A DNA stretch of 64,000 nucleotides, taken from NCBI GenBank assembly GCA_025526915.1, contig JAHLKH010000018.1, forward strand, positions 1 to 64,000, read 5' to 3'. Position numbers and translations under genes: made by a program. Source of the stretch: Entophlyctis helioformis (taxonomy: Eukaryota; Chytridiomycota; Chytridiomycetes; Chytridiales; Chytriomycetaceae). The notes beneath the pieces are model-generated. The model did not search any database and was not told where the DNA came from. It saw only the letters and a program-made list of their open reading frames with translations. Of the stretch, positions 50,450 to 63,467 are shown in pieces. The number at the start of each line of letters is the position of its first letter. Within the stretch, counting starts at the first letter, position 1.

Positions 50450-53114
50450 CTAGCGGGTGGCATCGTTGCGATCCACCGCATGGTAAGGAAGAGGGCCAAG
50501 ACGGCTCGCATAGCCTGCCGAGCTGGCGGTGGCGGGCGACGCAGACTGTGCAGATGCAGGACCGTACAGCGCAGGAGCAGATCCAGGCGGTGTGTGTGGC
50601 TGGTGGGGCGAAAATACAAGTGGGGCAGAGGAAGGAGCCACTCCCGACGCGTTGTGCTGCTGTGTCTTGAGAGCAAGAGAGCCAGACATGCGGCCGCCTG
50701 GGAGGAACTTGGCCGGCGGCATCATCGATCCTGCCCGCATGCCGGCACTGGGAGTGGCGGGCCGTGGAAGAGAGCCCATTCCAGACAGGCTGCTGGCACT
50801 GCCTGATGTCGTCGGCCGCGACAACGAAGGCACGTAGCCAGCCATCCCATGCGCCATGCCGGAAGTTGGCCCGCTTGGCGAAGCCTGTGCAGGTTCCCGC
50901 GAGGGCGGCATTGCCAACGGCGACGGCGCTCTGGGAGTCGATGCAGGCTCAGGGGCGATGAATGGCTGTTCGACGGTGTTTGCCGCATCCACTGGAGGCT
51001 GGATTGGCCCAAGAGATGATGCGGCAGTGCCGCTCCCCTGCACGCCACGATAGGCGTTCATGCTTCCTTGACTAAAGATGTTGCTTGTACGATGATCGAC
51101 CTCTGGCTGGAGCGTCACGTGGCGAAGGGCATGTGCACCAAGATCAGCAGCAGACACGTCGTTTATGCCCGACCGGCGACGCGCATCCTTGATGGGCAGA
51201 AGCGGCATTGGCGTTGACCGCAGCGCGTTGGTGGCTGCGCGCACCATGACATTGATCCAGCCGACCATTGCAATTTGGGTGTCTGCAGCAAAGTGGAAGG
51301 TGACGCCAGGAATGGTGGCCGCATGAGAGCTTCTCCCACTGCTGACACTGCCGCGATGGCTGCCAGTGGCGCTGCTGGTTGATCCGTTGATTCCATCGTC
51401 GCTCCTGTCGCTTGGCGCAACTCCCTGCGGGGCTGTGGCGTAGCCGCTGTGCTTGGGCTCAAGCTTGAACGCAAACGGCGTCTTGGCACCTTCCGGTGGA
51501 TCGGGGAGAACCTGCATGTCTGCATTTAACGGAATGGAGCCAACGAGCTGCTGTTTCTGATCAAGATCGTCCTGTGGCAGCGTGCATGGCATGGTCAGCT
51601 GCATACAGTTGTGAGCATAGCAGGCAGCGTGGGATCCGTGGCCTTACATGTTTGGCCTTGAAAAGGTGAACCTGGCCGTTCTCCAACACGCAGAAGCGAC
51701 GCTTCCAGAGACGGTCCTGTGCAAAGCGGACATAGAGCCAGCCGGAATAATCCGAGTTTGACATGCTAATCACAGGGCTGGGCGACCGGAGAGGAGGCCG
51801 CTGAGATCCTGGCGGGGCAGGTGGGTGCGACGACGACGGCGACGCGTCCAGGTCGTCTTGCGCTTTGTTGCGGCTGGTCAGAGTCAGCTTGCGTGTCAGA
51901 CTGCCAAACGAGAACCCAAGCTTGGCTGGACGCTTGTCGCCGTCTGCGGGAGGCTGGGCGGTCTTGGAACGCGCAAACACGGATCCAAACTTGGATGTCT
52001 TTGGTGGGGCTGGTGCAGACGTGTCTGGCTGGCCAGGAGTCTTGAGGCTGGCCGGCAGCTCCGGATCGGCAGGAAGAGTCGGCAAAGTGGCGTCTTCGGG
52101 GATGCTGAGAGCCTGGGCGTCCAGGAGGTAGTCGCTGACTGTGAATCTGGACAAGTCCTGTTGAACGTGCGACGTCGCGTCGTCCTGGTCATTGTCACTG
52201 GCGGCAGATGCATCCAAGATGTTGCTGTGCACCACGACAGCAGTTGGCTGGACAGCGGCTGGGCTGATGGGCGTGACTGCTGCAAGCGGCTCCTTGAGAG
52301 AGATGATGCGGTGCATGAGAACGACGCGGTCTGCGAGCGGCTCGACGCCGAGCTCGCGCAGCCTGCCAAGAGTCATGGCCACGAGCTCGGTTCCAGATAT
52401 GCCGTGGTCTGGTGTTTCACATGCGTGTCAGGTTTCGACAGTGAAACATTGCGATCCCAGAGTGAAACCAACCGACCTTGGAGCAGTCGTGCGCTGTCAT
52501 GCATGCCCATGTCGGCGATCCATGCAGCGACCTGCGCGGCCGACCATGCCGCAGGATGCGACGGAGACAGCGGCTCGGCAGCCCGCGCACCGGGCTGCTG
52601 CTGGCCGTTGGCGGAATGCTCGAGCGCATGCCTGTCTGCAGCTGCATCGCCAAGGCTGGCTTGGCGATCGTCGGAGAGAGCGTCGGATGGAGCGTCGGAG
52701 AGCGTCGGCGAGGTGCTTGTCGCCTGGTCGTAGACGGCCGCAACAGCCGGCACCGACCTGACGTCAAAGCCAGCGATGTTGTCGAGCGTCACAAAGCTGC
52801 GGGGGAACAGGCCCTCGTCGCCACGGACGTTCTTGCCCTGTCGACGAACGGCGGCAAGCGCATTCAGCGGTCAGTCGGCGGCTTGGCGGCGCAGCAGCCG
52901 TGCACGGGCAGGCAGGACTCACACGCCACCAGCCATCTCCGTAGGGCTCGTCACGCTGCAGCACGACCACGGGCTCGCCAATGGCAAAGGCTATCTCGTC
53001 GTCCTCCTCCGCATGGAAGTTGTGGCGGGCGAACACGACGAACGGCAGCGCGCAGAGGTCCATGTGTGGGTTTGCGAGTTCGTGTTGAAGTTGCCGCCGA
53101 GATGACGATTTCAT
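50450..53114 (-). CDS. SH3-SAM-PH protein (Boi1/Boi2-like polarity scaffold)
   Basis: Domain order is SH3 (FVVFARHNFHAEEDDEIAFA, then GDGWW), a Ser/Ala linker, SAM (WSAAQVAAWIADMGMHD, then LGRLRELGVEPLADRVVLMH), a linker with LGFSFGSLTRKLTL, and a PH domain split by an intron (DYSGWLYVRFAQDRLWKRRF, then FHFAADTQIAMVGWINVMVR). A long Ser/Pro-rich tail ends DRNDATR. The same order occurs in yeast Boi1/Boi2, which link Cdc42, exocyst and membrane lipids at growth sites. A start at 53114 (MKSSSRRQ) would overlap the SURF1 start by 13 bp; an internal Met (MDLCALPF, 53063) avoids the overlap. Confidence 0.87.
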
Positions 53115-54400
53115 CGCGGCTGGCGACGTGCGTTTCAGGTGCAAGGGCGAGCCGGGCTGCGCACCCTCGGCCTCGGGCCGCGCAGGCGCTGCCTTTCTAC
53201 GTGCCAGCAGCTGGGCCAGCACCTGCACCTGCACCTGCACCTGCGTGGCCATTTTCTCGGTCGCTGGCGTCCGCAGCCACGCCGCACACCAAGTCGAGCA
53301 GCAGCGGGGACTCGAGAGCGTCGGTGGGCGGCTGGCTGTGGGCCATTCCCGTTGTGACGTTTGGCCTCGGCGTCTGGCAGATCCAGCGCCTGCAGTGGAA
53401 GAACAGCCTCATCCAGCAGGCGCAGGACCGCATCTACCCGCACGACAACACGCCCATCCCCTTCCTGACCAGGTGCGTCTGCACCATGCAGCCATGCAGC
53501 CATATGGCAACGAGTGTAGAATGCCTGTAAAATGGCGGCCGACTGCCCGCCTGATGCATTCCCCTGGATGCCGATCCGAGCGCCGATCCGAATGCCGCTG
53601 CCTGGCCGATCCCCAGATGGCCGACCGGCCTGAAGCCCTCTACTCACACTGCCATGGCACGATGCGGAATGCAGTGCACAAGTGCCGTCCATCGTGCCTG
53701 TTGACGCCCAGTTCACCCGCATGCTTGCAACGGGCACGTTTCTACATGACCAGGAGATCCTTGTCGGCCCCCGCTCACTGAACATGGCGTTCGTATCGAC
53801 CTCGGACGGCGGCGGTGCCAGCGCTGGTAATGGAGGCCTGATCGGCGGCAGCGCCAAGATCGGCTACACTGTTGTAACGCCCTTCCGTCTGGAAGATGGC
53901 ACGACGATCCTTGTCAACCGCGGCTGGATTCCAAGGGAAATGGCCAGTGACCGCCGACGCAGAGAGCCGCAAGGCACCGTCACGATCGAGGGCATTCTTC
54001 GCGACGGCGAGCCCAAGAACTACATCCAAATGCTGACGATCCCAAACAAGCCTGAAAAGAACCAGTGGCACGCCATCCACCTCGACCAGATGTCGTCGTG
54101 GGCCAAGACCTCGCCCGTCATTCTGCAAATGACCGACGGTATGTTTGTGCAGCCGCTCTGTGTCCTGGCTGGCGCGCACAGCCGCCCGCATCTCCTAACC
54201 CTGCGCGCAATCCAATCCAATCCACAGAGTCCCAATTGAACGCGCTGTTCGAGGGTGCTGGCCAGCCCGTTCTCGCTCACCCAAACGCCAACTTCCGCAA
54301 CCAGCATCTCGAGTATGCCATCACGTGGTTCAGCTTGTGTGCAGCGAGCTCGCTGCTGCTTGTTCGCTCCAATCGCGGTCTGCGCCTCAAGTGGCGATGA
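53102..54400 (+). CDS. SURF1: SURF1/Shy1, cytochrome c oxidase assembly factor
   Basis: An inner-membrane assembly factor for complex IV. The Arg/Ala-rich N-terminus (MTISSRLATCVSGARASRAA) looks like a mitochondrial presequence. Helix 1 is GGWLWAIPVVTFGLGVWQIQ followed by RLQWK, the family signature. The intermembrane-space domain has VGPRSLNMAF, TPFRLEDGTTILVNRGWIPR and EGILRDGEPKNYIQMLTIPN. The last exon ends with helix 2 (YAITWFSLCAASSLLLVRS). At least three exons are present, with donors near 53473 and 54137. It is head-to-head with the SH3-SAM-PH gene, so the promoters must be shared or overlapping. Confidence 0.94.
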
Positions 54401-54741
54401 TGGCCGTCTGGCCATGTCTGGCGGGGGCGATGCGTGCGGGCCGTCCAGATATGGCCTGACAGCCGTCTTGCAGTGGCCTGGCAGCCACCTATCTTGGAGA
54501 TCAGAATGGACCGTCTTGCACCACTTTCCCTGCTGTGAAATGGCAAGCAGCCCCGTTATAGATGGAAGGCAGCCAGAAGATGAATGGTCGACGATACACA
54601 TCTGCGAGCACGCCATTCGCCAGCATTGCGCATCTGGGCCATCAGCGAGTGTTGGCAGTGACAGCACGCTCGTCACGCTGCGAGGCACACACAGCAGTGC
54701 TCATCAGCATTCGAACAAACGAATCTTATCGCCTTAAAAAC
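54401..54741. other. Gap between SURF1 and MTG2
   Basis: Presumed SURF1 3' end and MTG2 promoter. No gene, repeat or recognisable element was seen. Confidence 0.4.
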
Positions 54742-54955
54742 ATGTCCGTGTCCGCGTTGATGCCGCTGTCTGCTGCGAGAGCGAGACTCTGCAGAGCGGC
54801 TGCGACCACACTCGCTTGCGGAGCCGCGCCAGGCTTGGAGCTCGCTCTGGCCCGGCATCCTTCACCTTCAGCTTCAGCGGCCACAGCAAATGCTGCTGCT
54901 GCGTCGGCTCGCTCGGCGTCAGTCGGGCATCACTCTCGCTGCATGTCGCTGTCTG

Positions 54956-54988
<33 letters not shown>

Positions 54989-56556
54989 CGCACAAGTTCC
55001 TTGGCAAGGGCTCGCCCTTTGTCGACTTCAAGCGTATCAAGGTGTGCGCTGGAAACGGCGGCGACGGCGCCATTGCATTCTTCAAGGGCATCCACCATCC
55101 CATGGGCCCGCCGTCGGGTGGAAATGGCGGACGTGGAGGCAACGTGTTCATTCGCGCATCCAAGACGGTCACATCGCTCAACGGCGTGCTCAACCAGTAC
55201 ATGGCCCCCAACGGCAATGCTGGCATGGGTAAGCAGATGCACGGCGCAGACGGCGAGGACGTCGAGATCGTCGTGCCCGTCGGTACCCTCGTGCGCGAGC
55301 TGCGTCTGGACGATTCCAAGGATAAGTTGGAGCTCGAAGAGCAAGCGCGGACAGACAAGCGCGAGCAGGATGCTGCCCGTGCACGCCGACACACACACGC
55401 ATCGCCGCCGCCCGCATCGTCGTCTGGATCGGCATCTGGATCCGCATCTGCACCAGAGCCGCTGTCTGAGTCGCCTCTCGGCGCACACAACGATGCCGAG
55501 GGTCCTCGCGATGCCGCACAAACAGAGGGCAGCCGTCTGGATGCAGACGAAATGCACGAGCTGGAGCTGGCAGAGTACGAAGAGGAAGAGGCGCATCGCC
55601 TGGCCCTGGCCCGTCTCGAGGCAGAGGATGACGAGACCGAGCCAGGAGATCCGCGGCTGGCGCTCGTCCAGCAGCATTTTAGATTCCGCAGCAAGTACCT
55701 TCCTCAGAACGATCGCATCAAAATGCTGATGGAGCGCATCCCGCAGCGCATCGCAGTCAAGCCGCCCATGCACTTTGACCTGCTGCAGGATGGCGAGCGG
55801 CGTCTGGTTGCGCGTGGCGGCCGTGCTGGTCTCGGCAACCCTCACTTTGCGTCCCCCACTATCCCTGGCCCTGGTATTGCAGGACGTGGCGAAAAGGTCT
55901 CCCCCATCGTCCTCGAGCTCGAACTCAAGACCATGGCAGATGCTGGACTTGTTGGCCTGCCCAATGCTGGAAAGAGCACGCTGCTGAAAGCGACTTCGAA
56001 CGCCCACCCCAAAATTGCGCCGTATCCCTTTACCACCCTCAACCCCTACGTTGGCACCATCGACTTTGAGGACTACTGGACCATGACCATTGCAGACATT
56101 CCTGGCATTATTGCCGGTGCGCACGCCAACCTCGGACTCGGCCATCGCTTCCTTCGCCACATTGAGCGCACCAAGCTGCTTGTGTACGTCATTGATCTGG
56201 CTGGCGAAGCGCCATGGTCGGATCTGGAGATTCTGCAAGGCGAGCTCGAGGCATTTCAAGAGGGTCTGACGGACCGGCCGTCACTCATTGCTGCCAACAA
56301 GGCCGATGTGGCGGGCATCTCGCAGCAAAACTTTGAGATTCTCAAGACTCGCACGCGCATCCCCATTGTGCCCATCTCTGCCAAGCACGAGAAGAACGTG
56401 CGCGCCTTGACAACGATTATGCGCAAAATGGTTGAGCAGATTCAGCAAGAGTCGGCCACCGCTGCATCAGCACCGCCTGCCAAGAAAGCTGCATCGCCAG
56501 TGCCAGCACCTGCTTCGTCGTCAGAGGCCGGAGAAGCAAAGCCAGACACGCAATAA
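54742..56556 (+). CDS. MTG2: Mitochondrial Obg-family GTPase (MTG2/ObgH1)
   Basis: Acts in assembly of the mitochondrial large ribosomal subunit. Uninterrupted 604-codon frame from MSVSALMPLSAARARL (54742); the open frame extends upstream, but only this Met starts a basic, Ala/Ser-rich presequence. The Obg fold is VDFKRIKVCAGNGGDGAIAF, PSGGNGGRGGNVFI and ADGEDVEIVVPVGTLVREL. A charged low-complexity insert of roughly 120 residues (about 55320-55680) interrupts it before GRAGLGNPHF. The G domain has GLPNAGKSTLL (G1), DIPGIIAGAH (G3), NKAD (G4) and SAKHEKNVR (G5). A (CAG)n-encoded Ser run (54958-54989) sits near the processing site. Long antisense frames are shadows. Confidence 0.95.
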
Positions 56557-56631
56557 TGAAGATACAAACTTGCACGGCAATGCAAAGAGTACATTCACGT
56601 GCTTCAATGGCCAATACAAGCCATGCATAGA

Positions 56632-58692
56632 CTACATGGGCTGTGGTCTGTCGGCATCCATGGGATTGTCGTGCTGGTCGCGTTCGGCAGCATCCTCAAC
56701 TCCAAGAGCCTCGTATTCTTCCAACGGCCATCCTGTAAGGTCCTTGGTCACTTGGAAATGGTGCAGCTCGGACGCAAGCTGCCTCAGCCGCTTGTCAGAC
56801 GCATGCTGGATCCAGACGCAGTAGTCGGTGACCCATACGCGGTCCAGCACAAAAGTGACTTCGTCATGCTCAAGCAGCCGCTTGATGTGCAGCAGGGCCT
56901 TGAGGATGGCGCGTCGGCCCAGCTTGAGCAGAATCACCACGTCTTCAAGCACGCGCTTGGACAACCCAAAGTGGCGATAGAGCGGGTACGTCAGCGATCG
57001 TCGAAGGCAACATGCCACCACATCCGATAGGTGCGTGAAATTCTGTGTCCGGCCAAAGGCACAGTTCGAAAAGCCAGTGAGTCCATAGATACACTGGCAT
57101 AGGTGGCTGCACCGCACCGCATGCACTCACATCAAAGCACGACAACGTTCCGCTCAGCTTGCAGATGGTCCATGCCGATTCAGGCGTGTCATCGCCTTCA
57201 GTAAAGCGCAGGTTGTAGCAGTGGCCAAAGAGGATGTCCACAAGCCCCAAGTACACCGATCGCTCCACGGGAAGATCAAGAATGTCTGGCAACGAAACAG
57301 CAGATTAACAGTCAGTGGGAGTTGGGCAAGGCAGCAGACGCAGCACATGAATAGGCAAATGCCGCGCACAGCTTCGGTTGGACAGGCGACGCATCTGCTC
57401 CTGCTCTTGTTCGGTAAACTCGAGAAAGGCGTGAACGGGTCGAGACGCGTCCGACGATCCAGCAGGCTGTTCGCCCTGCCCAGCTTGGGCCTGCTGCTGG
57501 ATCTCCTTGAGTGCTTTCCAAGATGCGGGCTTGAACCGCATAATCCGCTGAATCTCGTCATCATTGTTGAGCATGTCAAATCTACAGCGGCATTGCCATT
57601 TTGTCAGCATCGGCGGCTCGCAGATGCGTCGAGCAAGCAATAATCAGAATCGCAAGCCAGCCACGAACATGTAGTGCTCTTCGTCAAACTTGTCGTCTTC
57701 GAATGCGATCCTGTCTTGACGGCGTGACTCTGGCGTCGACTGGTCCAGATCCACCACGTCAAGCACCTCATGGGCAACCTGGTGGATGCTTGCAGCAAAT
57801 CCGCTGTACTGATTGTTGAATCCGTACTTTGCGCCGCTCAGCATATTCTGTCAACGAACGCAGTGCCATCGCATGCGAGTCAGCCACGAACTTGAGCAGA
57901 GGACTCTCGAGAGTAACCGCCTTGCACTCACAAGAGGCTCTGGGATCTGCTGGGGATAGTTCCAGTCGATCTCTTGCTCATCCTGATCGGGCTTGTGCTC
58001 TTGTGCCAAGCCGTCTGTTGGAGCGTCCATCTCTTGGATGAGCGGGCCTGCTGCCATGCGAGCAGGTGCGGCGTCCATCATCGCGCTGATGGTGGCGTTG
58101 ACGCTTGCATTGACACTTGCAGCAGCAGCTTGATCGGCCGACGCAGAAGGGCCAGACGAAGACGAGGCGGCGGCAGCGGCGGCAGGCGACTTGATATCCA
58201 TCAGCTTGGTGAGCAGATCCAGATCCTCAAACTGCTGGCCAAGGGTCTCCTTTGGGATCTTGAGAGAGACGATGCCGGTGCCGATGTCGTACGACGATCG
58301 CTCGCGGCCGTCTTCGATGAGGCGATGCGGCATGGTCAACCTGGCAGTGCGTCCAAGGTTAGCACTGCGCTGCAGCAGTCGCACAGCCAAGGCGCCATGG
58401 CAGCCCGGCCACACCTCAGAAAGTACGGATGGGCAAAGAACTTGAAGTCGCAGCCATCGACGTCGATTTCGACCTCTTGAGCCTGCGCAAGCCGAGACGG
58501 TCAGCCAAGCAAGCAAGGGCAGAGGCCGCACGGCATGGCACAGCATCGCATCGCCCTCTGCCAATGCCGTGCCGTCCCGTGCCGTGCCGTGTGTGGATGC
58601 CATCCAGGCCCGCCCACCTTGATGTACGGGCACTCGAGCTGCAGCTCAATGAACTCGTCCGTCTGCGTCAACGAAAACCTTGGCGTGAGCAT
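56632..58692 (-). CDS. SHQ1: SHQ1, H/ACA snoRNP assembly chaperone
   Basis: SHQ1 holds dyskerin before H/ACA RNP assembly. The start MLTPRFSLTQTDEFIELQLE opens the CS domain, which continues with MPHRLIEDGRERSSYDIGTG and VSLKIPKETLGQQFEDLDLL. An Ala/Ser-rich acidic linker follows. The Shq1 domain has AKYGFNNQYSGFAASIHQVA, LPVERSVYLGLVDILFGHCY and FGLSKRVLEDVVILLKLGRR. The C-terminus is acidic, ending DADRPQPM. There are about six introns. Only 35 bp separate this start codon from the divergent cyclin start. Confidence 0.93.
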
Positions 58693-58727
58693 TTTCCCAA
58701 TTGGACAAACCACCAATCTCGGGCCGC

Positions 58728-60757
58728 ATGGCTGCACCATCGTCGCCGCTCTACTACACGCACGAGGAGCTGCAGGCCTCGATGGCCCAGCGCGGCATCT
58801 CCAAGCAGCACGAGGTGCGCACACGTCTCGGCAACACACGCCTCTTGCGCAAGCTGTCGCAGCGGCTGGGTCTGTACGTCTGCCTGTCGCTGCCCGGCCT
58901 CTCGTGCGGTGTCGCTCTCGATGGGAACGCTCACAACAGTGCTGGCATCCGGCGGTGTGTGTCTGCTCTGCTGCTCGTCGGTCGGTCCGCCTGCCGGCTC
59001 GCACAGACCACACTACTCTTGCGCAACAGCACACTACCTGTATCACCGCTTCTTTGCCCGCTACTCCATCATGGACTATGACCACGAGGTAGCTTAGCTT
59101 GCTCGCTTGCTTTGGTCACGGTGGCAACGACGGTGCTGAACGCATTCGTTGATGCAAACACCCACAGGAAGTCATCTTGGCATGCATCTCGCTCGGCATG
59201 AAGATCGAAGAGACCGTCAAGCGGCTGCGAGACGTTTACGTCATGCTGCAGAGCATCGTCCATGATGTGGACATGGACCCAGAGGCAAAGGTATGCATGC
59301 CAAGTCGGGCCACGTTGTATGGCGACGGTGCACCTGACCCTTGCATTCCTTGCGCAGGACATGGGCGACGTGCGTGACCATGTCATGACGTGCGAGCGCA
59401 TGCTGCTCGAAGACATCCAGTTTGAAATGGCTGTCCACCACCCGTTCCGGTTTGTGCTCGCACTGGCCAAGACCATTGGAGGTATCTCTTTGCCAGCTGC
59501 ATTCACGAGCAACGCGTCCAAGGGCAAGTGCCGCCTCGCGAGCCAGTGGAACGCCAACTGACATGGACACGGACATGGACGCGCATATGCCCCTACCGCA
59601 TACATCCCAGCATCGTACGAGGTTTCCGAGAAGGCGTGGCGGGTCGTCGTTGACAGCTACCGATCGACCGTCTGTATCGAGTTTCCGCCACAAACGATTG
59701 CTGTTGCGGCTCTTTTCTTGGCGCACAAGTTTAGGTCCGTCGAGCCTCCAAGCATGCTTCTTGAATCGGAATGGCTCGAAAAGCATTACTGTCGCCAAGA
59801 CGAAGTTCAATGCAAGTGTCCTGATGATTTGCGCTGTACATAGACTTGAGGCAGACTGGATCTGACACTTGCCAACAGCCGCCATTCTGCTTATCATCGA
59901 ATCGTCTGTTGAAGCAGCCTCTTCAGATGAAGAAGTCGTTTATTTTGGCAAGATCTCGATTGAGTTGCAGCAGCTATTTCAAGCAGGCAAACGCGTTTCT
60001 TCGCGATCGTCGGGCACCTACGGTATGTCATGTCGGCTTGCTGTTGGAGCATTTGATTGTGAGCACGCCACATTGACTCAGTGGAACCTGGCTGTTGTTT
60101 GGCATTGACGGGATAGGCGAGAATGGTCGGTCTTCTGGATCTCGTGAGTCATCAGGCAGACGATCATCCAAGCGCACGTGGCATGAGCGCGATGATCGTG
60201 CAGGGCAGTCATCAGGCCAGCAAGATACCCCGCAGCACCATAGCCGTCGACCTGCACACGGGTTGCACGGGCAGGCAACATCTGGATCATCTGGATCATC
60301 AAGCACAGCAGCAGCATCTGGGTCAGCAGCCGGGCCCCTGATGTCGTCGGCACTGCCGCCATCTTTTCCTCAGCCGCCACCTCCACCCCATGCAGCAGCA
60401 GCAGCATCGCTTGCAGCGGCATCAATGCCAGCCTCGTTTGGGGTTGCAGGGGCATCTGCAGGACCTGCCCACATGGACAGGAACACGAGCTACGCAGGAT
60501 ACTCCCACTACGGGTCGGGGCAGGGCGACTTTGCAGCATATCGGGACGACACGGCATGGCAGGCCATGCATGCCTCTTCAGGGGGTATGCACGCCCAAAT
60601 ACACCAGCAGGCCATTCACGCATCCTATCCACACATGCACCACGAACCGCAACTGGTCCAACAGCAGCATCAGCAGTCGCATTCACAGCACTCGCAGCAC
60701 TCGCAGCACTCGCAGCAGTCGCGACGCGACAATCGCGCATGGTCGTCTCGCAGATGA
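58728..60757 (+). CDS. Cyclin K/T-type transcriptional cyclin
   Basis: Partner of a CDK9/CDK12-type kinase that phosphorylates RNA polymerase II. The start MAAPSSPLYYTHEELQASMA is followed by TRLGNTRLLRKLSQRLGL and YHRFFARYSIMDYDHE (cyclin box 1), then LACISLGMKIEETVKRLRDV, MTCERMLLEDIQFEMAVHHP then FRFVLALAKTIGG, and SEKAWRVVVDSYRSTVCIEF then PPQTIAVAALFLAHKF (box 2). The last exon encodes a long Ser/Ala/His/Gln-rich tail with SQHSQHSQHSQQSRRDNR, typical of cyclin T/K tails. Cyclin K and T cannot be told apart here. The promoter is squeezed into the 35-bp gap to SHQ1 or overlaps the genes. Confidence 0.85.
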
Positions 60758-60841
60758 CAGGCTGAATGAATGTGCACAACACTGTGTACATGAAAACACT
60801 GGCTTTTGCTCAGTTTGTTTTGTTTGAAGCGAAGGTGGAGA

Positions 60842-63178
60842 TTAGAAGAATTTGAGACCCTCTGTGGTGGACGCAGAGACACAGCCCAAGGTCAGCCAGG
60901 TGCTGCCGAAGCCACCATGGACACGCAGCAAGCATGGGTGAATGAAGAGGCAAGTCTTACTCATGATGGAAGGCACTGCGACGCAAATCACGATGCCAAT
61001 GACGATAAAGACGATGATGATGCACATTTTCTGGATCGCGCATCAATGTGCATGTCAGTCGGCCATGCTCGCGCGGCCACTGCAAACATTGCCCGGTATT
61101 GGACATGCCTTTCGCGTCTTCTTCTGGAGCTTGGTGGCCTGTACAAGGTGCTGTACACCCTGCTCCGTGTCATTGGCTGCATTGTCAATGTGCACAGCAA
61201 TCTGGTCAATGATTTGGCCCTGTGCAGACGTGAGCACCGCCATGTCCATGAACAATTGTTGCAGTTCCTATGTCGGCATCGCATTGGTTGATTGGTCGGT
61301 TAGTCTGCTCGTGTCTGGAGCTGGCAGGAAGCGCAGTCGGTCAATGCTTACAAGGATGCTCTTTTCAATTCTCATCACGTCCTTGTGCTTGTTCTGAATG
61401 TCCTCGAGCGCCTTGCGCGCTTCTTGCCTTTGTCCAGTGTTCATGATCTGGAATGGGATGAGTGGCAGTCAAGCAAAGCACACGTCAGCTTGGCTGTACA
61501 ATGTTCGTCGTGCAGGTGCAGTAAACTCGCCTGCTTTGAAAACATCTGTCCCTTGTCGCCATCCATCATCTGCTTCATCTCCTCCTCGGTCGCATTGGGC
61601 TTGACTTGATTATGAATGCATGCAAGCAGCAAAAATAGACGGCGTGTCAGGTTGCAAGAGAAAGCGGCGCCACAAGAAGGCTGCACACTCACCAATGAGG
61701 CACTGTCGCTGCATGCGGTCTTTGTACTTGTCTTGATACATTTCTTGGATCTTCTTGTACTCCATCATCACCTCCAAAAAGCTTTTGGTCAAGACGCCGT
61801 GCTGCACGAATCATGGATGCAAGCATGTCATTGATAAGGTGTTATGCATAGGCCCAAGCTCATGGTCGCATGTTCACGTGGCAATCAAAGCCAAGGTAAG
61901 ATGGTATGCGTACCTGGGACACGCGAATCTTTGCATCGCTGCTGGAGGGATCCTTCTTTTGCATGGCCTTGTTCTCGGCATCCATGGCTGAGCATCATTG
62001 ATTGCTCATGTCAGCGTGGCTCATTTGATCTGAAGCCTGCATAACGGCGTGGTATACCTTTGAGCTTGTTTCGGATCTCGCCAGAGATCTTGTTGGTTTT
62101 GTCCATGGTCGCATCTAGCTCCTTTGCAATTTCTGTGCCACGACCGCCATACAACAACAATAGTGGGTCAGCTGGCGACAGTCCGTGAAGGGCACTCACA
62201 AAGGGTTAGAGGCAGGACAGGACACTCACGCGCATTCTGCTGCTCGCTGATGACGTTGTTGAGAGCGCGATCATGGATGGCCCGGATCTCGTCGACATTG
62301 CCGCGAGCCATGGCAATCTGGTCCTTGATCTGCGCAAGCTCGTCAAAGAATCCCTGCATAGCCGCAGAGCTTTCTGCCTCGGCATCTTTGGCCTTTTTGT
62401 CGACCTTGGGCTGCTTCTTGGGCTTTTCCTTCTTGTCGGGCTCCGGCTCCGGCGGCGCGTCGGACTGCCGTGTTTATGTGTGGCCCCCGTTCATAACCGG
62501 TCGATACCGTCGCAGGGCAAACGACGGCCACGGGCGGTTGGTTCGATCGGCCGGCCAAGAACACAGAACCAAGCAAGTCAGACAGTGTGCCAATGTCAGT
62601 GACTATCAAAGCGGAGCAGTGTGGCTTGAAAGATACGCTGCAGGGCAAGACTGTTTGAAGGCAGATGGTGTCACGGATGCATCAAGGAATCGGCGGAGAA
62701 TCACAGCACAGCACATCGCGTTGCAGAATGGCTGTGCGATGGACATGCGGGTCGATGCATGGCCATGGCACCCGATTGAGAACCAAAGCGAGGCAGCTTC
62801 CAATCAACCATGGCATGCCAAGCCGTGCCAGAAACCGCAAGGCTTTGCAAGACCATAGCATGGTGATGACTGCCCGCCGTTTGTTCTTCTTGTCAAACCA
62901 GCCGAAAAGCCAGCAGGCACGGCAGACGCGGTATGGCCACATGCGACCGCGTCATCGTCTCATCCAAACTTGCCGGATGCCGTCCCATCTCGTGCGACGG
63001 CCCACACAAGCAGCATACTTGCAGATGAACATTGGACTGCTGGGAGCGAGGCTGAAGCGCCACGCAACACATCCCTCTTATCCACCGCTTGCGACGGCCC
63101 AGACAGCAACGACGGCCACGGAAAGCAAACGCATCCCGCAAACAAACACACCTGCAAGTCTTGCAAGCGGTCTCTCAT
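60842..63178 (-). CDS. Plasma-membrane-type syntaxin (Sso1/syntaxin-1-like)
   Basis: Qa-SNARE for exocytosis. Exon 1 is MRDRLQDLQ (63178-63152), matching MKDRTQELR of syntaxin 1. A roughly 680-bp intron then leads to a Lys/Glu-rich linker and FFDELAQIKDQIAMARGNVD (Ha helix). ELDATMDKTNKISGEIRNKL, SQHGVLTKSFLEVMMEYKKI and QEMYQDKYKDRMQRQCLI follow, then the SNARE motif with LTSAQGQIIDQIAVHIDNAA (central Gln) and a C-terminal membrane anchor CIIIVFIVIGIVICVAVPS. A last small exon adds KGLKFF. The long first intron is unusual for this window. Confidence 0.9.
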
Positions 63179-63467
63179 CTCGTTGCCAGTCGGAGTTGGA
63201 AGTTGAGCGGATTGTGGCCAAGTTTGTTCAAACTCTTGTCAGATGTTGGGTCGTCGAGCAGAGATGCACACAAGACGCTTGCTTTGCATGTAAAGCCATA
63301 ATGCAGCGATGAGGATGCCAAAATGGGCCCTCATGAGGTGAGATGTCTTGCTAGTGTAAAGGTGACAATATATTTCGAGGTTGGGTCCCTGCCCCATGGT
63401 TACACCCTACAAGTCCGACTGTCAAAGTCGGCCATGAACGAGCATAACTTTGCAAGACAGAGACTGA

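Noticed and set aside
54919..56259. 446-codon antisense frame
   Set aside because: It is the mirror of the MTG2 coding frame and has no independent features.
62473..63151. A separate gene inside the long syntaxin intron
   Set aside because: Open frames there are short, Arg/His-rich and without motifs; the MRDRLQDLQ exon at 63178 explains the region as an intron.
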